Positions 1 to 7,031 of a DNA stretch of 14,122 nucleotides are shown here, piece by piece (positions within the stretch are counted from its first letter, which is position 1; each line of letters opens with the position of its first letter). A model generated the notes under the pieces. It saw nothing but the letters and a program-made list of their open reading frames with translations. It was not told where the DNA came from and ran no database searches. Both the position numbers and the translations under genes were made by a program. Source of the stretch: Rhizosphaericola sp047606825 (GTDB taxonomy: Bacteria; Bacteroidota; Bacteroidia; Chitinophagales; Chitinophagaceae); assembly GCA_047606825.1 (NCBI GenBank), contig JASGDY010000082.1, positions 1 through 14,122 on the forward strand, read 5' to 3'.

Positions 1-98
1 ACGTACATCAAATATTCCACGGACAGATGACGCAAAGCGGGATATACATGCCTCGATGCCAAGGATTCCATAGACCTCCTTTCAAAAATAAAAGCCAT
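1..98 (-). CDS. Start of an unidentified gene, runs off the left edge
   Basis: An open frame of 32 codons continues past the window edge. Its first possible ATG (base 98) shares its A with the last base of the exporter stop codon (TAATG), the arrangement expected for translational coupling, so it looks like the last visible member of the exporter operon. A second in-frame ATG at base 71 is preceded by AGGAGGT three bases upstream, which is unusual for this phylum and makes that start a real alternative. The visible peptide begins MAFIFERRSMESLASRHVYP. No domain can be recognised from so few residues. Position suggests a role in the export or peptide locus, but this is only inference. Confidence 0.55.
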   Translation of the reverse strand, partial: MAFIFERRSMESLASRHVYPALRHLSVEYLMY

Positions 99-2251
99 TA
101 CACCTTCTGATGTTTCCACAGTTTGGCGTATAGGCCGTCGTTTTGTACCAACGATTGGTGCGGTCCCTGTTCGACGAGTTGCCCTTTGTCCAGTACCATG
201 ATACTGTCGCATTGGCAGATAGTAGTGAACCGATGGGCAATGACGATGACGGTTTTCTGTTGTTGGCGAAACCATTGGATAGCCTCTTGTACTTTTAGCT
301 CGCTGGCGGGGTCGAGTGAAGACGTCGCCTCGTCCAGAATAAGGATTTCCGGATTGCGGTAAAGTGCCCGGGCGATGGCGATACGCTGCCGCTGTCCACC
401 GGAGAAGTTGGTGCCCTGTTCCGAGACGAGCGTGGCGTAGTTGTTGGGCAGTTTTTCGATAAATTCATGGATACCCAAGAGATGGCAGATTCCCAATACG
501 CGCTGCACGTCGGGTTCGTATTCGCCGACGGCAATGTTTTCAATAATGGTACCGGAGAAAAGGTCAATCTGCTGCGGCACGACGGAAATCATTTTCCGAA
601 GGCTGGTGTTGGTCACGTATTTGATGTCGGTGTTGCCGATGAGGACGTTGCCGTTCTGTATGGGATAGATGTTTTGTAGGATAGACAATAAGGTCGATTT
701 GCCACAGCCGCTTTCGCCGACGATGGCGGTGCTTTGAGCTTTGGGGATGACCATGTTGAGCCCAGAGAATACCGTCTCTCGCGTACCATAACGGAAATGG
801 ATGTCGTGAAACGTAATATCGCCGATTATATCAGGTGTGAGGTTGATTTTTTGTTCGTCCGAGGCTTCGGATTCGAGGTCGATGATTTCAAACAGACGGT
901 CGGCGGCGATGAGTGCATCTTGGATGCTTCTGTTGGCACCGATGAGCGAAGCTGCCGGTCCGGTAAAATAGCCGATAAGCGCGTAAAAAGACAGCAATTC
1001 GCCTGGTGTGAGCTCCCGCTGTACGACATAGTAGCTGCCTGCCCACAATATCCCAATCGTGAAAATGCGCGTGACAAACTCCGAGCCGTTCCCAATCTGT
1101 ATGGCACGTACACTGCTTGTATATACGCCCCGCAACACCCCGACAAACCTGTTCTCGGTTTTCAGGTTTTCGTAGTCTTCCAGACCAAAACGCTTGATGG
1201 TACCGACGGAGTTGACACTCTCGACGAGCTGAGATTCCAGTTCGGCACTTTTCTCCATAAGCGTGCGCTGCCATCTGCGGTTGATACGGTTGCTTAGCCA
1301 ATACAGCAACAGATAACAGGGTACGATACCCAGCATCATCAATGCCAGTTTCCAATAGTAGAGAAACATCACGATGATGGAAAATCCGACAATCAACACA
1401 TTGACAATCAGGTTGAGTGCCACATCGTTGATAAACAGGCGTATCTTGACCGCATCGTTGACACGGCTTATAATCTCACCGACACGCATCGTATCAAAAA
1501 ATCGCTGCGGCAACCGCAACAGGTGCTTGTAATAACCGAGTATCAACCTTGCATCTATCATCTGCCCCGTCTGCAAGCCCAACAGCGACTTGAAATAGTT
1601 GATGGCCAACTGGAACAACAGTATAAGCACCATAGCGATGCTCATCAGGTTGAGCAGGCGCAGGTTACCCTCGACGAGTACAAAATCGACGATTTTCTGC
1701 ACATAGACGGAAGACGACAATCCCAATATCGTATAGACGACCGCTCCGACCAAAGCCTGTGCCATCAACCCCGAATGCGGCCGCACCAACTGCCAGAAAC
1801 GCCTGACGTGTGACACCTTTTCCGAGCCTTTGACAAAATCCTCGCCCGGCAGGAGCAGGACGATGACACCTGTCCATTTTTCCTTGAAATCCGCCATTGG
1901 TTCCTTGTGCCACCTGCCGTCCGCAGGATCCATGTACTGGACATACCTCTCCGAGACTTTGTAAAGTACGAGGTAGTGGTGCAGTTGGTTTTTCAGTACG
2001 ACATGGACGATGGCGGGCAACGGCACCTTGGCCAGGCTGTCGAGGGCACCTTTGGCGCCCTTGGCCTGGAATCCCAGATGGTTGGCCGCTTCTATCAACC
2101 CTAACACATTGGTGCCGCGCTTGTCAGTGCCAGCATATTGGCGGATACGGCTGACAGGTAGTTGCAACTGGTAATAAGCAGCAATAGATGCAAGGCAGGC
2201 CGCGCCGCAGTCAGTGATGTCCCGTTGTCGTACTTTGATATTTTTCCGCAT
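98..2251 (-). CDS. Peptidase-containing ABC exporter (C39 peptidase, membrane domain, ATPase)
   Basis: 717 aa, the full length for bacteriocin/peptide exporters that cut double-glycine leaders while exporting. Residues 1-135 form a C39 cysteine peptidase: Gln9, the DCGAACL motif with catalytic Cys15, His92 in HHYLVLY and Asp108 in MDPADG. Several hydrophobic segments between about 160 and 440 make the membrane domain. The ATPase domain has Walker A GESGCGKST (512-520), signature FSGGQ (616-620), Walker B ILILD followed by Glu641, and the switch His673. All catalytic positions are present, so it should be active. It acts in the inner membrane with the HlyD adaptor encoded upstream. The likely substrates are the two double-glycine peptides in the same locus. 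An ATG start in front of a complete peptidase domain supports the chosen start. Confidence 0.96.
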   Translation of the reverse strand: MRKNIKVRQRDITDCGAACLASIAAYYQLQLPVSRIRQYAGTDKRGTNVLGLIEAANHLGFQAKGAKGALDSLAKVPLPAIVHVVLKNQLHHYLVLYKVSERYVQYMDPADGRWHKEPMADFKEKWTGVIVLLLPGEDFVKGSEKVSHVRRFWQLVRPHSGLMAQALVGAVVYTILGLSSSVYVQKIVDFVLVEGNLRLLNLMSIAMVLILLFQLAINYFKSLLGLQTGQMIDARLILGYYKHLLRLPQRFFDTMRVGEIISRVNDAVKIRLFINDVALNLIVNVLIVGFSIIVMFLYYWKLALMMLGIVPCYLLLYWLSNRINRRWQRTLMEKSAELESQLVESVNSVGTIKRFGLEDYENLKTENRFVGVLRGVYTSSVRAIQIGNGSEFVTRIFTIGILWAGSYYVVQRELTPGELLSFYALIGYFTGPAASLIGANRSIQDALIAADRLFEIIDLESEASDEQKINLTPDIIGDITFHDIHFRYGTRETVFSGLNMVIPKAQSTAIVGESGCGKSTLLSILQNIYPIQNGNVLIGNTDIKYVTNTSLRKMISVVPQQIDLFSGTIIENIAVGEYEPDVQRVLGICHLLGIHEFIEKLPNNYATLVSEQGTNFSGGQRQRIAIARALYRNPEILILDEATSSLDPASELKVQEAIQWFRQQQKTVIVIAHRFTTICQCDSIMVLDKGQLVEQGPHQSLVQNDGLYAKLWKHQKV

Positions 2252-2716
2252 GAATTTTTAAGGCAAAAGTTAAAAGCGTGTCGTTGAACCTCACCCCGAC
2301 CCCTCTCCCAAGTAGGCTATTGTATTCTGGTCGATATATGTACCGTTCCTACGGAACTCACTCGCTGCCAATCGCATACAACGGAATAAATTCCGTTGCT
2401 ACAATATAAAACGAGCCTACGGCTCTTATACGAAATGTATTTAAAATAGACCGATTTTTATTTCACGCAAAGACGCAAAGAGCGAATAGGCCTATCTAAA
2501 AAATCAAAATCGTATTATACGTTTCGGACTTTAGGCTTTCCGTTTTCTATCGAGACGTACGGACTTTCGTCTTCGGTCTTTTCATAGAGCCGTAGGCTCG
2601 AATCATTTTGTAGGGCCGGAATTTATTCCGGTTTAAATTGTTTATGTTAGACAGAGTTCCGTAGGAACGGCACATATCGTACTTAGAATACAACAGCCGT
2701 GGGTCGGGACGGAGGT
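2252..2716. repeat. Palindrome-rich non-coding insertion between adaptor and exporter genes
   Basis: These 465 bases carry no convincing gene. They hold six small hairpins in mirrored order. On the left: GTTCC-TAC-GGAAC (2345-2357), CAACGGAAT-aa-ATTCCGTTG (2379-2398) and GAGCC-TAC-GGCTC (2413-2425). On the right, in reverse order: GAGCC-GTA-GGCTC (2587-2599), CCGGAAT-tt-ATTCCGG (2616-2631) and GTTCC-GTA-GGAAC (2656-2668). The outer arms are themselves inverted repeats, about 2319-2359 against about 2653-2697, both containing TTGTATTCT. Two tandem ACGCAAAG units lie near 2465-2480. The whole looks like a folded, MITE- or REP-like intergenic element. It separates two genes that normally sit close together in an operon. 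Confidence 0.75.
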
Positions 2717-3880
2717 CTACTTCGGCGCCGCCGGGTTTAGCCAGTCGTCCACCTTGTCCCAGAGCAACTGCCAGAGCGTCCGCTCGCCGATGACAAAGCG
2801 CGACTGGAAGGTCATCCCTTTCTTGAGGCGGCCGTTAAATCCGTTCTTGAGGTGCAACTGCGTCGTGTCAAAGCGGCAACGCACCTTGAACACAGGTGTC
2901 GAGCCGCCACCCTCACCCGATGTCGCCGTATAGTCGTCGTCTATCTTGGCGACCCTACCCGTCACTATCCCGAAATAGTTGTAATCAAATGCATCTACCT
3001 GGAACCTTACCGGCTGCCCTACCCTGACCAGCCCGATGTCGGCGGGCGATACGTAGCACTCCGCTATCAGACCACTCTCCGGCGATACGGTGCAGAGCGT
3101 CTCGCCCGCCTGTACCACGCCGCCCGCATAGCGGTTGTTGATACCCTGCACGATGCCCGCTACGGGCGCACGCACCTCGTAGAACCGTGCGTCGGCAACC
3201 ACCTGTTCTTGGCTCTGTCTATATTGCGAAAGCTCCAACCGATACTGTGCCAACTGCTGCTGCCATGTGGTCAGTTGCTCCCGCTCAAATGCCTTGTAGC
3301 CCGCCTCGGCACGCTGCTGCGCAATCTGCACGTCAAAAAACTCTTTCTTGGAGATGACCTTGCCGTCCATCAACTGGGTATTCATCGCCAGCTCCTGGTT
3401 GGCCTTGCGAAGTGCGGCATCCTGGTCGGTATGCTGGTTGAGGTAATGGCTGAGCTGCTCGCGGTACAGCGGCGACTGCAACGAAGCCAACAACGACTCC
3501 TCCAACGGCCGCGAAGTGAGCAACTGCAGGTCGTGGATAAATGCCGCGCGCTGCCCCATCTCGTAGTTGTTGAGCGTGGTCTTGCCCTTGGTGGTATAGT
3601 CCTTGATGCGGACAATGGTCGCACCGCTCGGCACGGACTGTCCCTCGGTATAATAAACGCCGTCGATGATGCCCGACACGGCGGGCTTGATTTCCGTCCG
3701 CTCGCTGACAGGACGTGTGATGCCCGTAGTCTTGACGGACACCGTAGTATGCACGAGCGGCAATGCCGCGATGACCGCCATCACCAGCAACAATATCGTC
3801 CAGTAAATAAAGTAATTGCGCCTCTTAAAGCGCGGTATATAGGAGATGGAGGTGTCGGAGAGGAGTTGGAGGGGGAGCAA
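2717..3880 (-). CDS. HlyD-family membrane fusion (adaptor) protein for peptide export
   Basis: 387 aa. A short cytoplasmic N-terminus precedes one membrane helix (about residues 24-43), then a periplasmic part: a lipoyl-like half (SVKTTGITRPVSERTEIKPA, SGIIDGVYYTEGQSV), a long Gln- and Ala-rich coiled-coil hairpin (about 105-225), and the second lipoyl and beta-barrel half (YEVRAPVAGIVQGINN, GLVRVGQPVRFQVDAF). This is the usual layout of adaptors that link an inner-membrane ABC exporter to an outer-membrane channel. It lies upstream of the peptidase-type exporter on the same strand, and the pair should work together. The start is awkward: the frame opens after a TAA at 3901-3899, and the only standard start before the membrane helix is TTG at 3880. 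Homologues usually begin about where this TTG lies, so I keep it, but a short upstream frameshift cannot be excluded. Confidence 0.92.
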   Translation of the reverse strand: MLPLQLLSDTSISYIPRFKRRNYFIYWTILLLVMAVIAALPLVHTTVSVKTTGITRPVSERTEIKPAVSGIIDGVYYTEGQSVPSGATIVRIKDYTTKGKTTLNNYEMGQRAAFIHDLQLLTSRPLEESLLASLQSPLYREQLSHYLNQHTDQDAALRKANQELAMNTQLMDGKVISKKEFFDVQIAQQRAEAGYKAFEREQLTTWQQQLAQYRLELSQYRQSQEQVVADARFYEVRAPVAGIVQGINNRYAGGVVQAGETLCTVSPESGLIAECYVSPADIGLVRVGQPVRFQVDAFDYNYFGIVTGRVAKIDDDYTATSGEGGGSTPVFKVRCRFDTTQLHLKNGFNGRLKKGMTFQSRFVIGERTLWQLLWDKVDDWLNPAAPK

Positions 3881-3970
3881 AATAATGAAAACTTGATTTT
3901 ATAAAACAAAGCATGAAACACTTTAATCGCACGCTTGAACGAGCAACGAGCCAATTATAGCCACAAACAT

Positions 3971-4105
3971 TTAATGACTCCTCTTTTCTATAATAAGTGC
4001 GTTTCGGGAACGTTCAGAATACGCAACATTTTTACCAATTAAATATCCACACCAAATTACTATAATAAAAATAAATAAAACTCTAATCAACTTTTTATCT
4101 TCCAT
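3971..4105 (-). CDS. Small single-helix membrane protein, candidate bacteriocin immunity protein
   Basis: A 44-codon frame with an ATG start and TAA stop, lying between the peptide genes and the HlyD gene. It encodes a charged N-terminus (MEDKKLIR), one very hydrophobic helix (VLFIFIIVIWCGYLIG, about residues 9-24), and a basic tail ending EKRSH. It has no double-glycine leader, so it should stay in the inner membrane. The end of its helix reads GYLIGK, against GYQIGK in peptide B, each with a GxxxG motif at the cytoplasmic or basic edge of a hydrophobic stretch. Position and shape fit the small membrane immunity proteins that accompany class II bacteriocins. This is inference: the family is not recognisable from sequence alone, and it could instead be a leaderless third peptide. 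Confidence 0.6.
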   Translation of the reverse strand: MEDKKLIRVLFIFIIVIWCGYLIGKNVAYSERSRNALIIEKRSH

Positions 4106-4120
4106 AATAATATACGTTTA

Positions 4121-4168
4121 AAATTCATCTTTCCTTCTCAATCAATATAGAAAAGGAAAGATGAATTT
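4121..4168 (-). promoter_or_regulatory. Stem-loop between peptide genes and export genes (attenuator or mRNA stabiliser)
   Basis: Two perfect 16-base arms (4121-4136 and 4153-4168; left arm AAATTCATCTTTCCTT) enclose a 16-base loop. It sits just after the peptide B stop and before the 44-aa gene and HlyD. On the minus strand it is followed only by a short T stretch, so a full terminator is doubtful. Partial termination or protection of the peptide mRNA from decay would give more peptide than exporter, a common arrangement in bacteriocin operons. Function is inferred. Confidence 0.6.
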
Positions 4169-4196
4169 ATTTTAAAAAATTATTTAAATATTTAGA

Positions 4197-4355
4197 TTAT
4201 GAGGACTGCCGGTCTCTATCTGCCCGATCTTTCCCTATCTGATATCCAAATATCAAAATAGCCACCAAGAGTTCTACAACCCCTCCGCCATTAGTATCTT
4301 GTAATTCATCCTCTGTTAGAGGGATTAAACTACTAATATTCATTCCTTCGCGCAT
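4197..4355 (-). CDS. Double-glycine leader peptide B, putative bacteriocin component
   Basis: A 52-codon gene. Residues 1-24 form a leader ending LTEDELQDTNGG, which matches the classic pattern of peptides cut by C39 exporters. The predicted mature peptide (residues 25-52, 28 aa) starts with a hydrophobic stretch, GVVELLVAILIFGYQIG, and ends in a charged tail, KDRADRDRQSS. GYQIG is a GxxxG helix-packing motif. It lies 69 bases downstream of peptide A on the same strand, in front of the adaptor and exporter genes. A second in-frame ATG at codon 5 is possible and would shorten the leader without changing the product. I infer one half of a two-peptide bacteriocin; a signalling or other secreted peptide is the main alternative. 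Confidence 0.75.
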   Translation of the reverse strand: MREGMNISSLIPLTEDELQDTNGGGVVELLVAILIFGYQIGKDRADRDRQSS

Positions 4356-4424
4356 AATTGTTTAAATTTAAGTAATTAATAATTTCAGGTACGGAATTAA
4401 CCAATCTCATTGTTGTTATACAAA

Positions 4425-4604
4425 CTACTGATTAATAAAATAACCGGCCCAATAACCAAGACCCAATAGTCCGAAACCCATCGCTGCTCCAATTGCCAAT
4501 GTTGTAAGAGATGGTATTTTTAAACCCCCATCAACCGTTTCCATTTCCGCTTCAGTCATTGAAGTCAGTCCCATTGCGTTTAAATCCAGATTTAATGTAG
4601 CCAT
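4425..4604 (-). CDS. Double-glycine leader peptide A, putative bacteriocin component
   Basis: 59 codons from ATG at 4604; a longer frame back to TTG at 4634 is less likely because the ATG gives a normal 27-residue leader. The leader ends MTEAEMETVDGG, sharing the T-E-x-E spacing and the GG with peptide B. The predicted mature peptide is 32 aa (residues 28-59), begins LKIPSLTTLA and continues as a glycine-rich hydrophobic helix with two GxxxG motifs, GAAMG (39-43) and GYWAG (50-54). It has no Cys, Ser/Thr-Cys pattern or adjacent modification enzyme, so an unmodified, membrane-active peptide is likely. It is first in the minus-strand locus. With peptide B it resembles a class IIb pair. Confidence 0.8.
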   Translation of the reverse strand: MATLNLDLNAMGLTSMTEAEMETVDGGLKIPSLTTLAIGAAMGFGLLGLGYWAGYFINQ

Positions 4605-4787
4605 GATAAAAGGTTTTGTGTCCTCCGCACTCAAGCTGTTTGGTTTGTTTTTTTGAACGAAGAGGACGGTTTAAAAAATAATTGTTTGCTTGTCCGCTAG
4701 CTTGACGACATAAAGTTGTGAATAAAATCCCAATTTTTTATCGTTTTTTTTTGTTAAAGTTTTGTGAAAATAAATGGTTTGGGCAGT
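4605..4787. other. Upstream region of the peptide locus
   Basis: This AT-rich stretch must carry the promoter of the peptide operon if the operon is transcribed from here. I looked on the minus strand for the TAnnTTTG -7 element typical of the phylum and found no exact match, so the promoter remains unassigned. No open frame worth reporting is present. Its right edge is the first base of the 155-base direct repeat. Confidence 0.4.
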
Positions 4788-4942
4788 CTCAGATAAGGAA
4801 CAAGAAGATGAAAGTGCTATTGTCGTAATGCCAATGAACAATTACAGAAACAATTGCCGGAAACCTTCCGAACGAATTTCGAGCTTTAGGTTCCCGTCTG
4901 CAACGTGTGCGTCAGTTGAGGTGATTTTTCCGCCAAAACGTT
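4788..4942. repeat. 155-base direct repeat, left copy
   Basis: Aligns without gaps to 9390-9544, with four differences in 155 bases. Two differences fall in the minus-strand coding part and are both silent there (Leu to Leu); the same base changes create a stop in the plus frame. The other two lie beyond the minus-strand stop. This favours a duplicated gene 3' end over a site-specific attachment core. The copies bound a 4.6-kb segment with the ATPases and secreted-protein gene copies. Confidence 0.9.
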
Positions 4943-4949
4943 GCTTCAT
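4842..4949 (-). CDS. 35-codon frame, conserved 3' end of an unknown gene (copy 1)
   Basis: ATG at 4949, TAA at 4842. The peptide starts MKQRFGGKITSTDAHVADGN and ends EGFRQLFL. From RFGG onward it lies inside the direct repeat, and the other copy (9444-9659) encodes the same residues with only silent changes, which is why I regard the frame as real. It starts four bases after the stop of the broken secreted-protein gene upstream. It may be a very small gene or, more likely, the surviving C-terminus of a larger one. Function unknown. Confidence 0.45.
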   Translation of the reverse strand: MKQRFGGKITSTDAHVADGNLKLEIRSEGFRQLFL

Positions 4950-4953
4950 TTTC

Positions 4954-5393
4954 TTAGTGGGTATTTTCTTCTATTTTGAATTTAGCCATTTTGCAATAGA
5001 AATGAATTTTATCAACCAAAATCGGAATGTTTTTGTTGAGGTACAAAATTTCGGTTTTGGCTGTTTTTTTCTGATGATTTTTGAGGTCTGTTTTATACAA
5101 AACCAAAGATTGCAAAATGAAATTAAGCAATTGTTCCGAAGTCTGCAACTCTTCGGGTTTGCCTTTCAGCATCGGTTTGATGTTCGTGTCGAAAATCTCT
5201 TTTTGTGAGGTTGCCAAATGAACCAAACTGTCCAATTTTTTGATTTTCTGTTTTTCGCTCTCTTTTGAGTTTACCGCATTTCTTCCGAAAGCAAATAATC
5301 TCTCACATCAAACAACTGATTGATGTTTTGGGTGGTTTGTGCGAAAGTGTGCGTTGCCGACAGCAACAGGATAATGCAAAATTTCTTAATCAT
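4954..5393 (-). pseudogene. Secreted protein of unknown function, frameshifted
   Basis: The frame starts at ATG 5393 with a clear signal peptide (MIKKFCIILLLSATHTFAQ, likely cleaved after FAQ) and stops after 40 codons at TAA 5271. In another frame the protein continues directly (NAVNSKESEKQKIKKLDSLV and onward) to the stop at 4954. Joined, it would be about 145 residues: mostly helical, rich in Lys and Gln, exported to the periplasm. The single frameshift lies near 5274-5285. The start codon overlaps the end of the upstream gene (its GATTAA shares bases with ATGATT), so the two were a coupled pair. No known domain is recognised. A sequencing error at this one spot is possible. Confidence 0.65.
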
Positions 5394-5871
5394 ACCAAGC
5401 TCCTTTTTCAATATTGTAACCTGCTTTTTTAAAGGCTTTTACCAATTCATCTGCCAGATATTCATTTTGCTTTGCTGCCGAAAGATGCAGGAAAAACAAA
5501 TCGGTTTTTCTGCTGCTGTTTTCGCCGTTTTCTTCTGTATTTGTAACTGTTATGGCATCAGGTTCAGTTTCAAAAATGATGTTGATGTCTTTTACAATAG
5601 TTTTTATTTTCCGGAAATCTACTTCCTATTTTTCGGTGTAAAAACCATCTTTGTAAAGGTTTTTCTTTTTTACGGAAAGGCTCAAAATGTTATTATCTAT
5701 TTTAAAATTTTCTGCCAATTCAAACTTTATCCCATAATAATTTTCGGGGTTTTCTTTCTGAAAACGTATTTCTTTCGCCAGTTCTATGTTCAGGATTTTT
5801 ATGATTTCTTTGGTTTGTGAAAATGCAAAAACCGATTGCAGAAGAACAATAAAAATTAGGATTAGTTTCAT
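5386..5871 (-). pseudogene. Secreted protein of unknown function, copy 1, with an in-frame stop
   Basis: ATG at 5871 opens a signal peptide (MKLILIFIVLLQSVFAFSQ) followed by TKEIIKILNIELAKEIRFQK. After codon 81 a TAG (5628-5626) interrupts, but the same frame runs on for a further 79 codons to TAA at 5386 and ends KKAGYNIEKGAWYD. The full product would be about 160 aa and periplasmic. Continuation without frame change points to a single nonsense mutation, or to a stop read in some other way. It is followed by the coupled frameshifted gene. The 5' parts of two further copies lie at 7097-7198 and 8638-8753. Function unknown. Confidence 0.7.
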
Positions 5872-5901
5872 ATTTTATTTTTTTATAGTTCTACATTTAC
5901 A

Positions 5902-7020
5902 TCATTTCTTAACAAAATCTCTGAAATTTTCTTTTGAAATAATCGCTACTTCTGCATGGTAGGTTTTAACAAAATTAGCCGGAATTTTTGCTTTCGCATT
6001 AGGATTCCATTTGAATTCAAAACCTCTGATTTTTCCATCGGCTTCTTCCACATAATCAATTTCTTGCTGTTGTTTGGTTCGCCAAAAATAGCTGTTGCAA
6101 AAATATTGATGATAATGATTTCGTTTGAGCCGTTCCGTCATCAGAAAATTTTCCCACAACGCTCCCACATCATTCCGTAAATTCATCGGGTTAAAATTCT
6201 GTATCAAAGCATTACGAACGCCATTATCATAAAAATAAATTTTGCGGTTGGTTTTTATTTCATTCCGAAGATTACGGCTAAACGACGTTATCGGAAAGAT
6301 AATATACGAAAGTTCCAGCAAATGGATATAATTGGCAACCGTATTTTTGTCCACACCCGTAAGTTGGGCTATCTCGTTATAACTCACCTCGTTGCCCACC
6401 TGAAAAGCCAATGCCCGAAGAATTTTTTCCAGAACTTCCGGTTTTTTGATATTGCCAAAAGCCAAAATATCCTTGAACAAATAACTTTGAGAAATTTCAT
6501 TCAAAATAATTCTTTCTTCTCCTCTGTTATTGATGACATCGGGATAAAAACCAAATATCAAACGGTTTTCCAAATCTCTTGCCGCATCTAAATATCCAAC
6601 GGCATTTTCGTATTCTTCGTACGAAATGGGGAACAAAAAATATTCAAACTTTCTTCCCGTAAGCGGCTCGTTGGTATGATTTCTCATTTCAAAAGCCGAT
6701 GAACCGCTCATCATCAGTTGTACTTTTTTGAATTGGTCGTGAATGATTTTGGCGGTCAAACCGATATTGTCAATCCTTTGAGCTTCGTCTATGAAAACAA
6801 TATCGGAATTTCCGATAATGGTTTCGATTTCTTTGGTATTTGGGTTGGTAAGCCGTTCACGCACCAAAGGGTCATCACCATCTAAAAACAAAAAATCTTT
6901 TCCTTGCAACACTTCTCTGATGAGTGTTGTTTTTCCGACTTGCCTAGCTCCAATTACCAATATTGTTTTCCCTTTGGATAACCGCTCGGAAATGCTGTTT
7001 TTCAGGATGCGTTCAAGCAT
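5902..7020 (-). CDS. AAA ATPase with DUF4143 domain (first copy)
   Basis: 372 aa. Residues 1-170 are an AAA_14-type ATPase: Walker A GARQVGKTT (24-32), Walker B IVFIDE (74-79), and the sensor-like MSGSSAF (104-110). A winged-helix segment follows (about 208-240, SYNEIAQLTGVDKNTVANYI). The C-terminal DUF4143 part carries a PD-(D/E)xK nuclease-like pattern with Asp322 (EIDYVEE) and the pair Glu335 and Lys337 (GFEFKW), so the nuclease-like site looks intact. Members of this family are common, often multicopy and strain-variable in Bacteroidota, and have no settled function. It sits 30 bases upstream of the secreted-protein gene copy 1, and its promoter lies within a 64-base dyad. Confidence 0.93.
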   Translation of the reverse strand: MLERILKNSISERLSKGKTILVIGARQVGKTTLIREVLQGKDFLFLDGDDPLVRERLTNPNTKEIETIIGNSDIVFIDEAQRIDNIGLTAKIIHDQFKKVQLMMSGSSAFEMRNHTNEPLTGRKFEYFLFPISYEEYENAVGYLDAARDLENRLIFGFYPDVINNRGEERIILNEISQSYLFKDILAFGNIKKPEVLEKILRALAFQVGNEVSYNEIAQLTGVDKNTVANYIHLLELSYIIFPITSFSRNLRNEIKTNRKIYFYDNGVRNALIQNFNPMNLRNDVGALWENFLMTERLKRNHYHQYFCNSYFWRTKQQQEIDYVEEADGKIRGFEFKWNPNAKAKIPANFVKTYHAEVAIISKENFRDFVKK

Positions 7021-7031
7021 AATATTATTTT

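Noticed and set aside
734..1297. A 187-codon plus-strand frame opposite the exporter gene
   Set aside because: It lies fully within the exporter, whose motifs are intact on the other strand, and it shows no protein-like features.
2252..2716. A CRISPR array
   Set aside because: The repeats are mirrored hairpins of different kinds, not equal direct repeats with regular spacers, and there are no cas genes.
2852..3904. A 350-codon open frame on the plus strand opposite the HlyD gene
   Set aside because: It is a shadow: the minus strand has complete HlyD domains, while this frame is rich in Arg, Leu and His with no recognisable domain.
3923..3970. A 15-codon frame (MFVAIIGSLLVQACD) just after the 44-aa gene
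   Set aside because: It is too short to support, with no start signal or conserved context; chance is a sufficient explanation.
4605..4634. A longer peptide A starting at TTG 4634
   Set aside because: The ATG at 4604 gives a normal-sized leader, and the extra ten residues do not resemble a leader.
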